Below are positions 8,080 through 16,415 of a stretch of DNA of 35,435 nucleotides, piece by piece. The translations under genes and the position numbers were made by a program. A model generated the notes under the pieces. It saw nothing but the letters and a program-made list of their open reading frames with translations, ran no database searches and was not told the DNA's origin. This stretch comes from Saprospiraceae bacterium UBA2365 (GTDB taxonomy: Bacteria; Bacteroidota; Bacteroidia; Chitinophagales; Saprospiraceae), in contig DDTL01000032.1 in NCBI GenBank assembly GCA_002344345.1, positions 1 through 35,435 of the forward strand, read 5' to 3'. Numbering within the stretch: the stretch's first letter is position 1; every line of letters starts with the position of its first letter.

Positions 8080-9198
8080 TTATGACCTTTCCACGATTTT
8101 CGTGGGGTTCAATACTTCATTCCGGAGATTGGTCTCCCGATTGACATTTGATGCAATTTCAATGTAATAGGGTCTGCTTGGATTGCTTTCATCGATGACA
8201 GCCGGAACACCCGAATCGCTTCCTTCTCTGATAGATTGAATGATCGGAACCTGACCAAGCATGGATGAACCAGACATTTCGACCAGTTTCTGTCCACCGC
8301 CCTGACCGAAAATATAGTACTTGTTTTCGGGCAATTCAGCAGGTGTAAACCATGACATATTTTCAACAATACCAAGAATTGGCACACTCAAATTTGGCAT
8401 CATCAACATTGTGATAGCCTTGACCGCGTCATCTACTGCGACATCCTGTGGCGTAACAACGATGACCGCACCTGTTACAGGTAGCAGCTGGACCAGAGAC
8501 AACTGTACATCACCTGTTCCGGGAGGCAGGTCTATCACCATAAAATCCAGTTCAGGCCAAACCACATCTTTCACAAATTGTTGCATAATGCCATCCAGTT
8601 TCGGACCTCTCAGCACAACAGCTTGTTCAGGTTCAATAAAAAAACCGATGGACATGGCAAAAATTCCATGAGCTTCCAATGGAACCAATTTATCAATTCC
8701 ATATATTTTTTTTACCTGAGGTTTTCTGCCTTTCAGACCAAGCATGGTAGGAATAGAAGGTCCATAAATATCTCCATCCAGGATACCGACTTTAAGACCC
8801 ATTTGCTTCAATCCCAGAGCAAGGTTGACAGCAACGGTAGATTTTCCCACGCCACCTTTTCCTGACGCGACCGCAATGAAATTACGCACATGTGGCAATG
8901 GATTTTTACTCAGATCTTCAAGGCTGCCTTTGCCATTTCCCACGCTGAACTGTTGTGTTTCCTGGCTGATCATGTGAATATTGACTTCAGCATCCGGATA
9001 CAAGGTACTTATCTTGTCCTGACATGCCAAAGTCAATTCTCCCTTGAGCCTTCCTTCAAGTTTCTTACTATTGATGGTTACATTGATCAATTTATCTTGT
9101 ATGTCTATATTGACAACCATTTGGGCAGTGACAATATCTGTTCCGGTTGCGGGATCAACGACGGTTTTTAATATTTCACGTATTTTTTCTGCTTGCAT
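8080..9198 (-). CDS. mrp: Mrp/ApbC-type P-loop ATPase, iron-sulfur cluster carrier
   Basis: A 372-residue MinD/Mrp-family ATPase. Residues 1-80 form a DUF59/MIP18-like domain. The deviant Walker A loop ASGKGGVGKST is at 111-121. Switch segments LDGDIYGPSIP and VIDLPPGTGD follow. The C-terminal C-x-x-C pair that bridges an Fe-S cluster in many ApbC proteins is absent: the region reads NMSWFTPAELPENKYYIFG. Together with the adjacent nifU-like gene this suggests a role in Fe-S delivery. A GAACAAT / ATTGTTC inverted pair lies upstream (9231-9237 and 9256-9262) and could be an operator. Confidence 0.9.
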   Translation of the reverse strand: MQAEKIREILKTVVDPATGTDIVTAQMVVNIDIQDKLINVTINSKKLEGRLKGELTLACQDKISTLYPDAEVNIHMISQETQQFSVGNGKGSLEDLSKNPLPHVRNFIAVASGKGGVGKSTVAVNLALGLKQMGLKVGILDGDIYGPSIPTMLGLKGRKPQVKKIYGIDKLVPLEAHGIFAMSIGFFIEPEQAVVLRGPKLDGIMQQFVKDVVWPELDFMVIDLPPGTGDVQLSLVQLLPVTGAVIVVTPQDVAVDDAVKAITMLMMPNLSVPILGIVENMSWFTPAELPENKYYIFGQGGGQKLVEMSGSSMLGQVPIIQSIREGSDSGVPAVIDESNPSRPYYIEIASNVNRETNLRNEVLNPTKIVERS

Positions 9199-9230
9199 GT
9201 ATATAATTTATTTTATTTTGTTGCGTTCCT

Positions 9231-9262
9231 GAACAATAATGCATACTAAATGATGATTGTTC
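9231..9262. promoter_or_regulatory. inverted repeat upstream of mrp
   Basis: GAACAAT and ATTGTTC, seven-base arms 18 nt apart, lie in the divergent gap between mrp (-) and the ribF fusion (+). TTCCTGAA also occurs next to each arm. Possible operator; no regulator is identified. Confidence 0.25.
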
Positions 9263-9370
9263 CTGAATTTATAAAATGAATGAGCGGTACAATACTTTTA
9301 TTTAAACAAAAGAAAGAAAGAAATGGACTAAGAAATTCTTATTTTTATTCAGATATATGCCTTTAATTAA

Positions 9371-9378
9371 TATTTTTG
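9371..9378 (+). promoter_or_regulatory. possible -7 element for the ribF fusion gene
   Basis: TATTTTTG matches TAnnTTTG, about 100 bases upstream of the ATG at 9480. No TTG box is placed correctly. The implied leader does not resemble the conserved FMN riboswitch. Confidence 0.3.
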
Positions 9379-9479
9379 CGTCCACGACAAATATAACTTC
9401 CGGTCAAAAAACGGACAAAATTAGTTTTCATATATTTATATGCAACATATTTCCTACATTTTAATGCTTTCCAACTGAT

Positions 9480-11474
9480 ATGAAAATATACAGAGATATC
9501 AGTGAATTGCCAGCTTTTAAACAAACGGTTGTCACAATAGGTTCATTCGATGGACTTCATATTGGCCATCAAAAAATAATCAATCGTCTGAAAGCTAAAG
9601 CAAGGGAAAATGATTATGAAAGCGTAGTGATCACTTTCAGTCCTCATCCCAGAGAGATTTTATCTGCCTCTGAAAAAGATTTCAGATTATTGAGTGTAGA
9701 TGATGAAAAGATTGAACTGATGCGTAAAACAGGGATCGATCACCTGGTGATCATCCCCTTCAGCATTGAGTTCTCACAAATGCACCCGGGTGATTATATA
9801 GAGAATTTCCTCATTAAGTATTTTAACCCTGCTATCATCATCATTGGATACGATCACAGATATGGTCTGAACAGATCTGGAGATCTGTATTTATTAAAGC
9901 AATATGCCAAGAAATATGCTTACCGTATCATAGTGATTTCAAAACAGGAGGTAGAGGACAATGCGATCAGTTCTAGCATCATCAGAGAATCTCTATTAGC
10001 CGGAGACATTGAAACTGCCAGATTATACATGAATTATAATTATTCTATCACTGGGAAAGTGGTGGATGGCGAAAAAATAGGACGGAAATTAGGTTATCCG
10101 ACCATCAATCTCCAGATCAATCCAAAAAAACTGATCCCAAAAGAAGGGGTTTATGCTGTCAGAGTGTTGATAGAAGAAACGCCATACGATGGAATGATGT
10201 ATATCGGATCCAAGCCAACGTTTGGTGATCATTACAGTAAAGTGGTAGAAATACATCTGTTCGATTTTTTCAGGGAATTATATGGCGCTTATGTTAAAGT
10301 TGAGGTCCTTGATTTTATCAGGGGAGAAGCAAAATTCGAGACAGCAGGAGAACTTCAGACACAATTAGCCAATGATAAATTGAATGCACTGGAGTTAATT
10401 AAAACCCACCTTCAAAAACTGGAATTACCTTTTAATATTGCAGTGATCATCCTCAATTACAATGGTAAAGACTATTTGGAAGAGTACCTTCCTTCAGTTG
10501 TTTCAAATACTGATATACCTTTCAGACTTATCATCGCAGACAATGGATCAACAGATGATTCAATTTCTTTCGTAAAAAAGTATTATCCTGAAATCGACAT
10601 CCATGAATTGGATCAAAATTACGGTTTTGCTGAAGGATATAACAGGGTTATTAAGGCGCTCGATGATTATAAATATATAGTTTTGTTAAATTCTGATGTA
10701 GAAACGGATACAGATTGGTTGAGCCCTATCATTGATTTGATGGAAAAGGACAGACAGATTGGTGTGGCACAGCCCAAAATTCTTTCCTGTGACGAAAAAA
10801 ACAAGTTTGAATATGCAGGTGCTGCTGGTGGTTACCTGGACCTTTTGGCATATCCTTTCTGCAGAGGTCGTATATTTGATACCATAGAAACAGATGAAGG
10901 CCAGTACGATGATAACAAAGAAGTATTCTGGGCCAGCGGTGCAGCAATGGTGATCAGGAAAAAACTTTTTACCGATATCGGCGGTTTTGATACCAGTTTT
11001 TTTGCTCATCAGGAAGAAATTGATCTATGTTGGAGAATAAAACAAGCCGGATATAAGGTTTATTCAGTTGGATCTTCAAAAGTGTATCACCTCGGAGGCG
11101 GCACCCTTTCTTATGTCAATCCTCATAAAACTTACCTTAATTTCAGAAATAACCTGATGATGATGCTCAAAAATGATTATAAAAGAGCAACCGTTTGGAA
11201 ATTTCCTGTAAGACTGGTATTGGATGGGATCGCAGCATTCAAATTTTTACTGGAAGGAAGACCAAAAGCCTTCATGGCTATCCTGAGAGCTCACATGTAT
11301 ATTTATGCCAATACCAAAAACATACTTGAGAAGCGTTTGGCAAATTGGAAACTGATCAAAAAATCTTCCATTGGTTCTGAACGCATGGCAGGAAAATATT
11401 CACGCGTGATCATCTGGGATTACTTCATTGAAGGAAGAAAAAAATTCACCCAGCTACCAAAAAATGAGCAGTAG
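9480..11474 (+). CDS. ribF: RibF (riboflavin kinase/FAD synthetase) fused to a family 2 glycosyltransferase
   Basis: One continuous 664-codon frame. Residues 1 to about 308 are a complete bifunctional RibF: nucleotidyltransferase motif GSFDGLHIGH at 21-30, SSSIIR near 163, and the flavokinase motif GRKLGYPTINLQ near 200. This half makes FMN and then FAD. Residues about 319-664 are a GT-A type glycosyltransferase: IAVIILNYNGKDYLEEYLPS, ADNGSTDDS, the metal-binding NSDVE near 404-408, the acceptor-loop segment WASGAAMVIRKKLF and HQEEIDLCWR. This is like rhamnosyltransferase-type GT2 enzymes acting at the inner membrane face. The seam is a linker of about ten residues with no Met where a separate GT would start, so the GT cannot be read alone from an ATG. 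The stop overlaps the downstream pseudouridine synthase start. Confidence 0.85.
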   Translation: MKIYRDISELPAFKQTVVTIGSFDGLHIGHQKIINRLKAKARENDYESVVITFSPHPREILSASEKDFRLLSVDDEKIELMRKTGIDHLVIIPFSIEFSQMHPGDYIENFLIKYFNPAIIIIGYDHRYGLNRSGDLYLLKQYAKKYAYRIIVISKQEVEDNAISSSIIRESLLAGDIETARLYMNYNYSITGKVVDGEKIGRKLGYPTINLQINPKKLIPKEGVYAVRVLIEETPYDGMMYIGSKPTFGDHYSKVVEIHLFDFFRELYGAYVKVEVLDFIRGEAKFETAGELQTQLANDKLNALELIKTHLQKLELPFNIAVIILNYNGKDYLEEYLPSVVSNTDIPFRLIIADNGSTDDSISFVKKYYPEIDIHELDQNYGFAEGYNRVIKALDDYKYIVLLNSDVETDTDWLSPIIDLMEKDRQIGVAQPKILSCDEKNKFEYAGAAGGYLDLLAYPFCRGRIFDTIETDEGQYDDNKEVFWASGAAMVIRKKLFTDIGGFDTSFFAHQEEIDLCWRIKQAGYKVYSVGSSKVYHLGGGTLSYVNPHKTYLNFRNNLMMMLKNDYKRATVWKFPVRLVLDGIAAFKFLLEGRPKAFMAILRAHMYIYANTKNILEKRLANWKLIKKSSIGSERMAGKYSRVIIWDYFIEGRKKFTQLPKNEQ

Positions 11475-12198
11475 GATCCCTTACAAAATATTGATGGACG
11501 ATCCATCCTTTTTGATCGTTGATAAATCATCAGGTATTCCGGTCATTGCTGAACGAAGCAATAATCCGGTTCCCGGGCTTTTCGACAGATTGGTGGCAGA
11601 CTATGGTGAAAACCTCCGGCTTGTACATCGGATTGATAAACAAACCAGTGGCTTGGTCATCATTGCTAAAAGCCTCGAAGTTCAGCAGTATTTTACTGAG
11701 TTGTTCATGAACAGGGAAATTGATAAATACTATCTGGCATTTGTGGAAGGAAGCCTCCAAAATGAAGATTGGGTCGGGATCGATGAACCTATTTTCATCA
11801 AGCCCAATGCTACGACTGCAAGTGTTCACAAAAAGGGCAGAAAAGCTGTTACATTATACAGGGTGATCGAGTCATTCGGAACAGCTACCCTGATAGAATG
11901 TAAACTCATTACGGGCAGAACCCATCAGATCAGGGTCCATATGGAATATATGGGCTATCCGCTATTGGTTGACCGGCTTTATGGAAGGCGGGAAGAATTC
12001 TTTTTGTCGGATATTAAAAAAAGGAGATACAGGATCAAAGACGGCGAACTTGAGCTTCCTTTGATCTCCAGGCTGACGTTACATGCTTCAAGAGTGGTGT
12101 TCAAACATCCTGAAAACAAGCAATTGATCGATGTTGAATCTCCAATGCCTAAGGATTTGAATGCGTTGCTGAACCAATTGAGGAAATTGAACCGATAA
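11464..12198 (+). CDS. RluA-family pseudouridine synthase
   Basis: A 244-residue RNA pseudouridine synthase. The catalytic signature HRIDKQTSGLV places the essential Asp at residue 58. GRTHQIRVHMEYMGYPLL is the second family hallmark. It lacks an S4 RNA-binding domain. The ATG at 11464 overlaps the preceding fusion gene by 11 bases and is preferred over the in-frame TTG at 11428 because the shorter form begins at the normal start of the fold. The target uridine (23S rRNA or tRNA) cannot be told. Confidence 0.85.
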   Translation: MSSRIPYKILMDDPSFLIVDKSSGIPVIAERSNNPVPGLFDRLVADYGENLRLVHRIDKQTSGLVIIAKSLEVQQYFTELFMNREIDKYYLAFVEGSLQNEDWVGIDEPIFIKPNATTASVHKKGRKAVTLYRVIESFGTATLIECKLITGRTHQIRVHMEYMGYPLLVDRLYGRREEFFLSDIKKRRYRIKDGELELPLISRLTLHASRVVFKHPENKQLIDVESPMPKDLNALLNQLRKLNR

Positions 12199-12232
12199 AA
12201 ATTATTTTAGCCTCCAAAATTACAGGCCGGGA

Positions 12233-12790
12233 TCAATTCAGCAGGTCGTCGGAAGGCATATCGGCAATAATGGTGAAATTTTCACCTTTGGCAGACAATA
12301 TTTTTTTCCACAAAGCTTCAGGTTCACTGTTGAAAATAAAATTCATATCAAAATCAGCTCTTAACCATGAACCCATTTCCCATTCACCTTCCAATTGTCC
12401 TTCAGACCAGCCTGAGTATCCTATATAAAACCTGATGTCATCAGGCGTTATGATGCCCTGCCGGATCAGCGCTTTCAATTGTTCAAAATTACCTCCCCAA
12501 AAAATGCCGGAAATAATCTCTATACTTTCATCCAGCAACTCACCTACCCTGTGTACGTAATGCAGGGTGTCCGTGGAGACAGGTCCACCCATATACGCGA
12601 TTGAATTAAAATCAGGAAAATCGGGGATAATTTCATCCACAAGGATTTCAACCGGTCGGTTGATCACAAAGCCGACAGCGCCTTCTTCATTGAGTTCTGC
12701 CAATAAAATGGCAGAGTGACTGAAATAGCCATCCATCATGAATGGTTGCGAAAGTAAAATATCCCCTTTTTTGAATGACATCTGACTCAT
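12233..12790 (-). CDS. YqgE/AlgH family protein
   Basis: A 185-residue DUF179 protein. Family landmarks are KGDILLSQPFM, AILLAELNEEGAVGFVINRP, MGGPVS and FYIGYSGWSEGQLEGE. The molecular function of the family is not established. Its ATG follows the fabD stop after a single base, so it is translationally linked to fabD. It is convergent with the pseudouridine synthase gene, 34 bases away. Confidence 0.9.
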   Translation of the reverse strand: MSQMSFKKGDILLSQPFMMDGYFSHSAILLAELNEEGAVGFVINRPVEILVDEIIPDFPDFNSIAYMGGPVSTDTLHYVHRVGELLDESIEIISGIFWGGNFEQLKALIRQGIITPDDIRFYIGYSGWSEGQLEGEWEMGSWLRADFDMNFIFNSEPEALWKKILSAKGENFTIIADMPSDDLLN

Positions 12791-12791
12791 T

Positions 12792-13670
12792 TTAAATGGA
12801 TTCTGTTGCTTTAGTTCGATCTATTCTTTTTACAAATGTAATCAATGTGCGACCATTTCCTCCAACTTCTATAAATTTATCAGCTCCATCGGCAATCATT
12901 TGCCGGATGGTTTGAGTCCATTTTACGGGAGCAGTCAACTGTGCTAAAAGATTAGCCTTTAATACCTCCGGGTCAACGCTTGGTTGCGCATTCACATTTT
13001 GGTACACAGGGCAAACAGGCTGACTAAATTGAGAATCCCTGATAGCCGCAGCCAATTTCTGCTGAGCAGGTTCCATGAAAATGCTGTGGAATGCTCCGGC
13101 AACTTTCAATTCAATGGCTTTTAATGCGCCTTTTTCCTGACATTTTTCGATGGCGGCTGTGACGCCTTCCTTAGATCCTGAAATAACGATTTGGCCAGGA
13201 CAATTATAATTGGCAGGACTTACCGGTCCGTCAATCTCTGAGCAGATCAGTTCTACTGCTTCATCACTCAAACCCAAAATGGCAGCCATAGTACTATCTT
13301 CAATTTCACATGCTTCCTGCATGGCCAAAGCCCGGGCGCTGACCAGTCTTAAACCTGATTCAAAGTCCAATGCCCCGGCAGCTGTCAATGCACTGATCTC
13401 ACCTAAAGAATGACCAGCCACCATTGCAGGAAAGAATTTTTCTTTCGCAGCGACCACGCTGGCGATGGAATGCAGGAACATGGCTGGTTGCGTGATGCGG
13501 GTCTGTTTCAGATCTTCCTCGCTCCCATAAAACATTACACTGGCGATATCATATCCCAAAATTTCATTTGCCTGATGGAACATGTTGCTGACTTCATCAT
13601 TGGTATCAAATAAATCCTTTCCCATCCCTGGAAACTGACTACCCTGACCCGGAAACAGATATGCATTCAT
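12792..13670 (-). CDS. fabD: malonyl-CoA:ACP transacylase
   Basis: A 292-residue acyltransferase that loads malonate onto acyl carrier protein for fatty acid synthesis. FPGQGSQFPGMG opens the protein, the nucleophile Ser88 lies in GHSLGE, and the catalytic His is in AGAFHSIFM near residue 197. Length is normal. It lies 22 bases from the folE stop, in the same direction; no other fab genes are adjacent, which is unusual for fabD but not rare in this phylum. Confidence 0.95.
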   Translation of the reverse strand: MNAYLFPGQGSQFPGMGKDLFDTNDEVSNMFHQANEILGYDIASVMFYGSEEDLKQTRITQPAMFLHSIASVVAAKEKFFPAMVAGHSLGEISALTAAGALDFESGLRLVSARALAMQEACEIEDSTMAAILGLSDEAVELICSEIDGPVSPANYNCPGQIVISGSKEGVTAAIEKCQEKGALKAIELKVAGAFHSIFMEPAQQKLAAAIRDSQFSQPVCPVYQNVNAQPSVDPEVLKANLLAQLTAPVKWTQTIRQMIADGADKFIEVGGNGRTLITFVKRIDRTKATESI

Positions 13671-13692
13671 TTAAACTAACACTTTAACTTTA

Positions 13693-14289
13693 TTAATGTA
13701 ATCTGCTGGATATCAATTTTAAAAATTCATTTCTGGTGGAGCTGTCTTCAAATGCGCCTTTGAATGCAGAAGTCGTTGTGACTGAGTTTTGTTTTTGAAC
13801 CCCCCGCATCATCATACACATGTGATATGCTTCTATGACCACTGCAACACCCAGAGGTTTTAGGGTGGTATTGATGGCATCCACTATATCCAGCGTTAAT
13901 CTTTCCTGAACCTGAAGTCTTCTGGCAAAAACTTCAACAATTCTAGGTATTTTGCTCAGACCTACTATGTAACCGTTTGGTATATAAGCCACATGTGCTT
14001 TGCCGTAAATGGGTAAAAGATGATGTTCGCATAAACTATATACATCTATATCTTTCACGATCACCATTTCGTCATAATCTTCCTTGAAAACAGCTTTTTG
14101 GAGGATGGCAACAGGGTCTTCCTGGTATCCGTGAAGCAAAAACTGCATTGCTTTTGCAGCTCGCTCAGGGGTTTTAAGTAATCCTTCCCGATTGGTATCT
14201 TCGCCGGATATATCCAGAATTTGCTTATAGTGTTCCATCAACCGGATGGTTTTTTCTTCATCTGCGAAGACAAATTTGTTTTGACTCAT
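13693..14289 (-). CDS. folE: GTP cyclohydrolase I
   Basis: A 198-residue FolE that turns GTP into 7,8-dihydroneopterin triphosphate, the first step of tetrahydrofolate synthesis. Zinc and catalytic residues are present: Cys87, His89 and His90 in SLCEHHLLP, and the second zinc Cys in YHMCMMMRGV. The open frame runs upstream to 14358, but the ATG at 14289 (MSQNKFVF) gives the normal length, and the extension is AT-rich and unlike the family. Confidence 0.95.
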   Translation of the reverse strand: MSQNKFVFADEEKTIRLMEHYKQILDISGEDTNREGLLKTPERAAKAMQFLLHGYQEDPVAILQKAVFKEDYDEMVIVKDIDVYSLCEHHLLPIYGKAHVAYIPNGYIVGLSKIPRIVEVFARRLQVQERLTLDIVDAINTTLKPLGVAVVIEAYHMCMMMRGVQKQNSVTTTSAFKGAFEDSSTRNEFLKLISSRLH

Positions 14290-14596
14290 ATTTGTTGTTT
14301 TAAAATTTAAAAGTAGGCATTTGTTTATGATTGCCCAAAACTTTTTTAACTTTAACAATAATTATGGCAAACAGTTTTCCAAATCGCCAAATTGAAAAAC
14401 TGGTTTAAATCAAAAGGGGCATTAAATGGTATTGGATCTGTTGTTTTTGGAGTTCATGGATCTGGAATCCGAATGGTGATGAAAAATCAGTTGTATTTGC
14501 ATTTTATTTAGTAAACATTTTAATGGTACTAACAGGAAATCATTTTCGGATATTGTTTTTGTATTTTGATCAAGCCTGATAAATCAATCTAAATCG
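14290..14596. other. divergent intergenic region with a doubtful small frame
   Basis: The 307-base gap between folE (-) and the SDR gene (+). A 39-codon plus-strand frame from a TTG at 14392 to a TAG at 14511 (including GIGSVVFGVHGSGIRMV) looks more peptide-like than chance but has no ribosome site or ATG and matches nothing I recognise. No clear promoter pair was found for either flanking gene. Confidence 0.3.
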
Positions 14597-15457
14597 ATGA
14601 TTATGAACTTGAAAATTGTGGTCATTACAGGTGTTTCAACCGGAATCGGACGCGAATTGTGTATTAAACTCTCTCATGCTGGGTATCGGGTGATCGGGAC
14701 AGTGAGGGATCAGTTGCAGGGTGAAAAGCTAAAAAGGGAGATTCAAGGTCATTTTGATTACGTTGTACTGGATTTGCTGGACCAGCATGCTGTCACTAAT
14801 TTTGGACAGAAAATAAAGGAAAAGACAGGAGAAAATGGTATTTTCTGTTTGATAAATAACGCCGGAGTAGCCATGGGAGGACCCATGATGCTTTTGCCAT
14901 ACGAAGAGCTCCATCAACAGATGAAAATCAATTTTTACAGCGTTTTCAGCATAACAAATGCTTTATTACCCCAGATGGGTGCCGGTTTCAATACGCCTTT
15001 TAAGCCGGGAATGATCATCAATATAAGCAGTGTCTCCGGAATATTCAACAGCCCTTTCCTGGGGCCGTATTGTATATCCAAGCATGCATTGGAAAGTATG
15101 TCAGATATTTACAGAAGAGAACTTGCAGTTTTCGGGATCAAACTTGTTTTGATTCAACCTGGACCTATCAGAACGCCGATATGGGGAAAATCTGTTCCTA
15201 AGCAGAATCCGTATTTAAATACAGATTTCGAAGCAGTATATGATGCTTTGACCCAAGAAATTGAAACCTCGGAAAAAAATGCTTTACCAGTTGAACGAAT
15301 CAGCGAACTGGTGCTGCGGGTAATGAAAAAGAAAAATCCTGCAACAAGATATTTGGTTACCAAAAATAACCTGATGATGATATTAGTCAGCCATTGTATG
15401 CCAGATAAATGGATGGATCGCATTTTTTATAAAAAATTCAAAAAAGTGCTCAGGTAA
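14597..15457 (+). CDS. short-chain dehydrogenase/reductase
   Basis: A 286-residue classical SDR. NAD(P)-binding TGVSTGIG at 11-18, LINNAG at 85-90 and the catalytic set Ser144/145, Tyr158, Lys162 (YCISK) are all present, followed by IQPGPIRTPIW. The C-terminal extension (about residues 215-286) resembles retinol-dehydrogenase-like or 17-beta-HSD-like members that act on hydrophobic substrates. A second ATG at 14603 is an alternative start. The substrate is unknown. Confidence 0.85.
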   Translation: MIMNLKIVVITGVSTGIGRELCIKLSHAGYRVIGTVRDQLQGEKLKREIQGHFDYVVLDLLDQHAVTNFGQKIKEKTGENGIFCLINNAGVAMGGPMMLLPYEELHQQMKINFYSVFSITNALLPQMGAGFNTPFKPGMIINISSVSGIFNSPFLGPYCISKHALESMSDIYRRELAVFGIKLVLIQPGPIRTPIWGKSVPKQNPYLNTDFEAVYDALTQEIETSEKNALPVERISELVLRVMKKKNPATRYLVTKNNLMMILVSHCMPDKWMDRIFYKKFKKVLR

Positions 15458-15507
15458 GAACGAAATTGATTTTATAATTGTGAGTCAATGTCCTTGTAAT
15501 TATTGAG

Positions 15508-15534
15508 TTGTTTTTTAAATAAATGCTACTTTTG
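15508..15534 (+). promoter_or_regulatory. Bacteroidota-type promoter for the hypothetical gene
   Basis: TTG at 15508-15510 and TACTTTTG at 15527-15534 form a -33/-7 pair with a 16-base spacer, slightly short of the usual distance. The -7 box ends 15 bases before the ATG at 15550. Confidence 0.6.
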
Positions 15535-15549
15535 CAAGAAAATTGAACG

Positions 15550-16089
15550 ATGGACATCACCAAATTGCTAACGAACGTTAAGAAACTTGATAAAGTACTT
15601 CAGAACACCCAGGATTACAGAACCCAATGGGAAACCAGCCATAAAAATATGATCACCCTGACACTGGAACAACTCATCACCGATGCAGGTATACAGGGAG
15701 AAGTGGTGATCAATGATAATTATGAAGGATTGGAAGCGATTTCTCTTGCTTTACAAACTAAAGACAGTGGCATTTATGAACGCATTTCTGATAAAACCAA
15801 GAGAGCCCTGATAAGAAACGGGGGTGTATTGACTTATCATCAACTGTTCAATGGCAAAATTGGCATATTGATCGGCTACCCATATATCGAAGGAATCGGC
15901 CAGCCCAAAATGCCTAAAACCATAGAGATCGTCAGGCCGGAAGAATTAAAGGAAATTCATGTGTTGCGTCATGTGGAAATGTTTATGGATGAGATTGCTG
16001 AGTGGGAAGATTTTGATGATGACAAGGATGCAACACATACCATTGGTTTCCATCGGACAGCAACCATTTCAAATCCTGAAGAATCCTAA
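15550..16089 (+). CDS. conserved hypothetical protein
   Basis: A 179-residue soluble protein, unrecognised. The N-terminal 40 residues are predicted helical and rich in K, Q and T (KLLTNVKKLDKVLQNTQDYR). A middle part has ALIRNGGVLTYHQLFNGKIGILIGYPYIEGIG, and the C-terminal third contains an acidic stretch EWEDFDDDKDATHT. There is no signal peptide or membrane segment. It has its own promoter and is followed by a repeat-rich gap, so it is likely a single-gene transcript. Confidence 0.7.
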   Translation: MDITKLLTNVKKLDKVLQNTQDYRTQWETSHKNMITLTLEQLITDAGIQGEVVINDNYEGLEAISLALQTKDSGIYERISDKTKRALIRNGGVLTYHQLFNGKIGILIGYPYIEGIGQPKMPKTIEIVRPEELKEIHVLRHVEMFMDEIAEWEDFDDDKDATHTIGFHRTATISNPEES

Positions 16090-16134
16090 ACTGGACGAGT
16101 CAGAACCAAAGAAGAAATTGATTTAAGAACCCTC

Positions 16135-16220
16135 CATACGGGCAGGCCCCACACGGGCAGGCCCCGAACGGGCAGGCTCATACGGGCAAGCCCATACGGG
16201 CAAGCCCATACGGGCAAGCG
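16135..16220. repeat. six tandem repeats of a 14-15 bp GC-rich unit
   Basis: Units begin CATACGGGCAGGCCC (16135), CACACGGGCAGGCCC (16150), CGAACGGGCAGGCT (16165), then CATACGGGCAAGCC at 16179 and 16193 and a last variant ending GCG at 16207. The block is far richer in G+C than its surroundings. The gradual change of AGG to AAG along the block suggests expansion by slippage or unequal exchange. Confidence 0.9.
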
Positions 16221-16229
16221 AGGAACACC

Positions 16230-16282
16230 GATGAACGATTTCAGATCTTGTATTTCTATTCTAAAATCTAACATCGTTCATC
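16230..16282. repeat. 10-bp perfect inverted repeat
   Basis: GATGAACGAT at 16230-16239 and ATCGTTCATC at 16273-16282 are exact reverse complements with 33 nt between. Directly beyond the right arm a partial inverted copy of the tandem unit (GCCTGCCCCGTT, from 16286) faces the tandem block, so the whole 16135-16316 region folds back on itself. Confidence 0.8.
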
Positions 16283-16290
16283 CTTGCCTG

Positions 16291-16316
16291 CCCCGTTGGA
16301 TATATATCCAAAGGGG
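16291..16316. terminator. strong hairpin, possible terminator or REP-like end
   Basis: CCCC, one unpaired base, the 16-base palindrome TTGGATATATATCCAA, one unpaired base and GGGG. No T-tract follows, so simple Rho-independent termination is uncertain; it may be the end of a foldback element. Confidence 0.5.
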
Positions 16317-16415
16317 TAAATATTCAGTGAGGTTTTAATTCTACTTCAAATTTCTTTAAAGTTCTGCCAAAAAAATTCATGAATTCAATTTTTAAGACAC
16401 TAAAGCAAGTATAAC

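Larger units (their letters stand above)
16090..16415. other. gene-free, repeat-rich intergenic region
   Basis: A 326-base gap holding, in order, six tandem 14-15 bp units, a 10-bp inverted repeat, an inverted partial copy of the tandem unit and a strong hairpin. These are listed separately. No convincing gene is present; the frames crossing the tandem units are low-complexity. Confidence 0.7.

Noticed and set aside
9379..9479. FMN riboswitch in front of the ribF fusion
   Set aside because: The leader lacks the conserved RFN element segments, so no riboswitch is called.
14392..14511. 39-codon frame from a TTG before the SDR gene
   Set aside because: No ATG, no ribosome site and no family match; mentioned only in the intergenic entry.
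16086..16274. Minus-strand frame through the tandem GGGCAGGC units
   Set aside because: Low-complexity translation of a 14-15 bp repeat; the repeat itself explains it.
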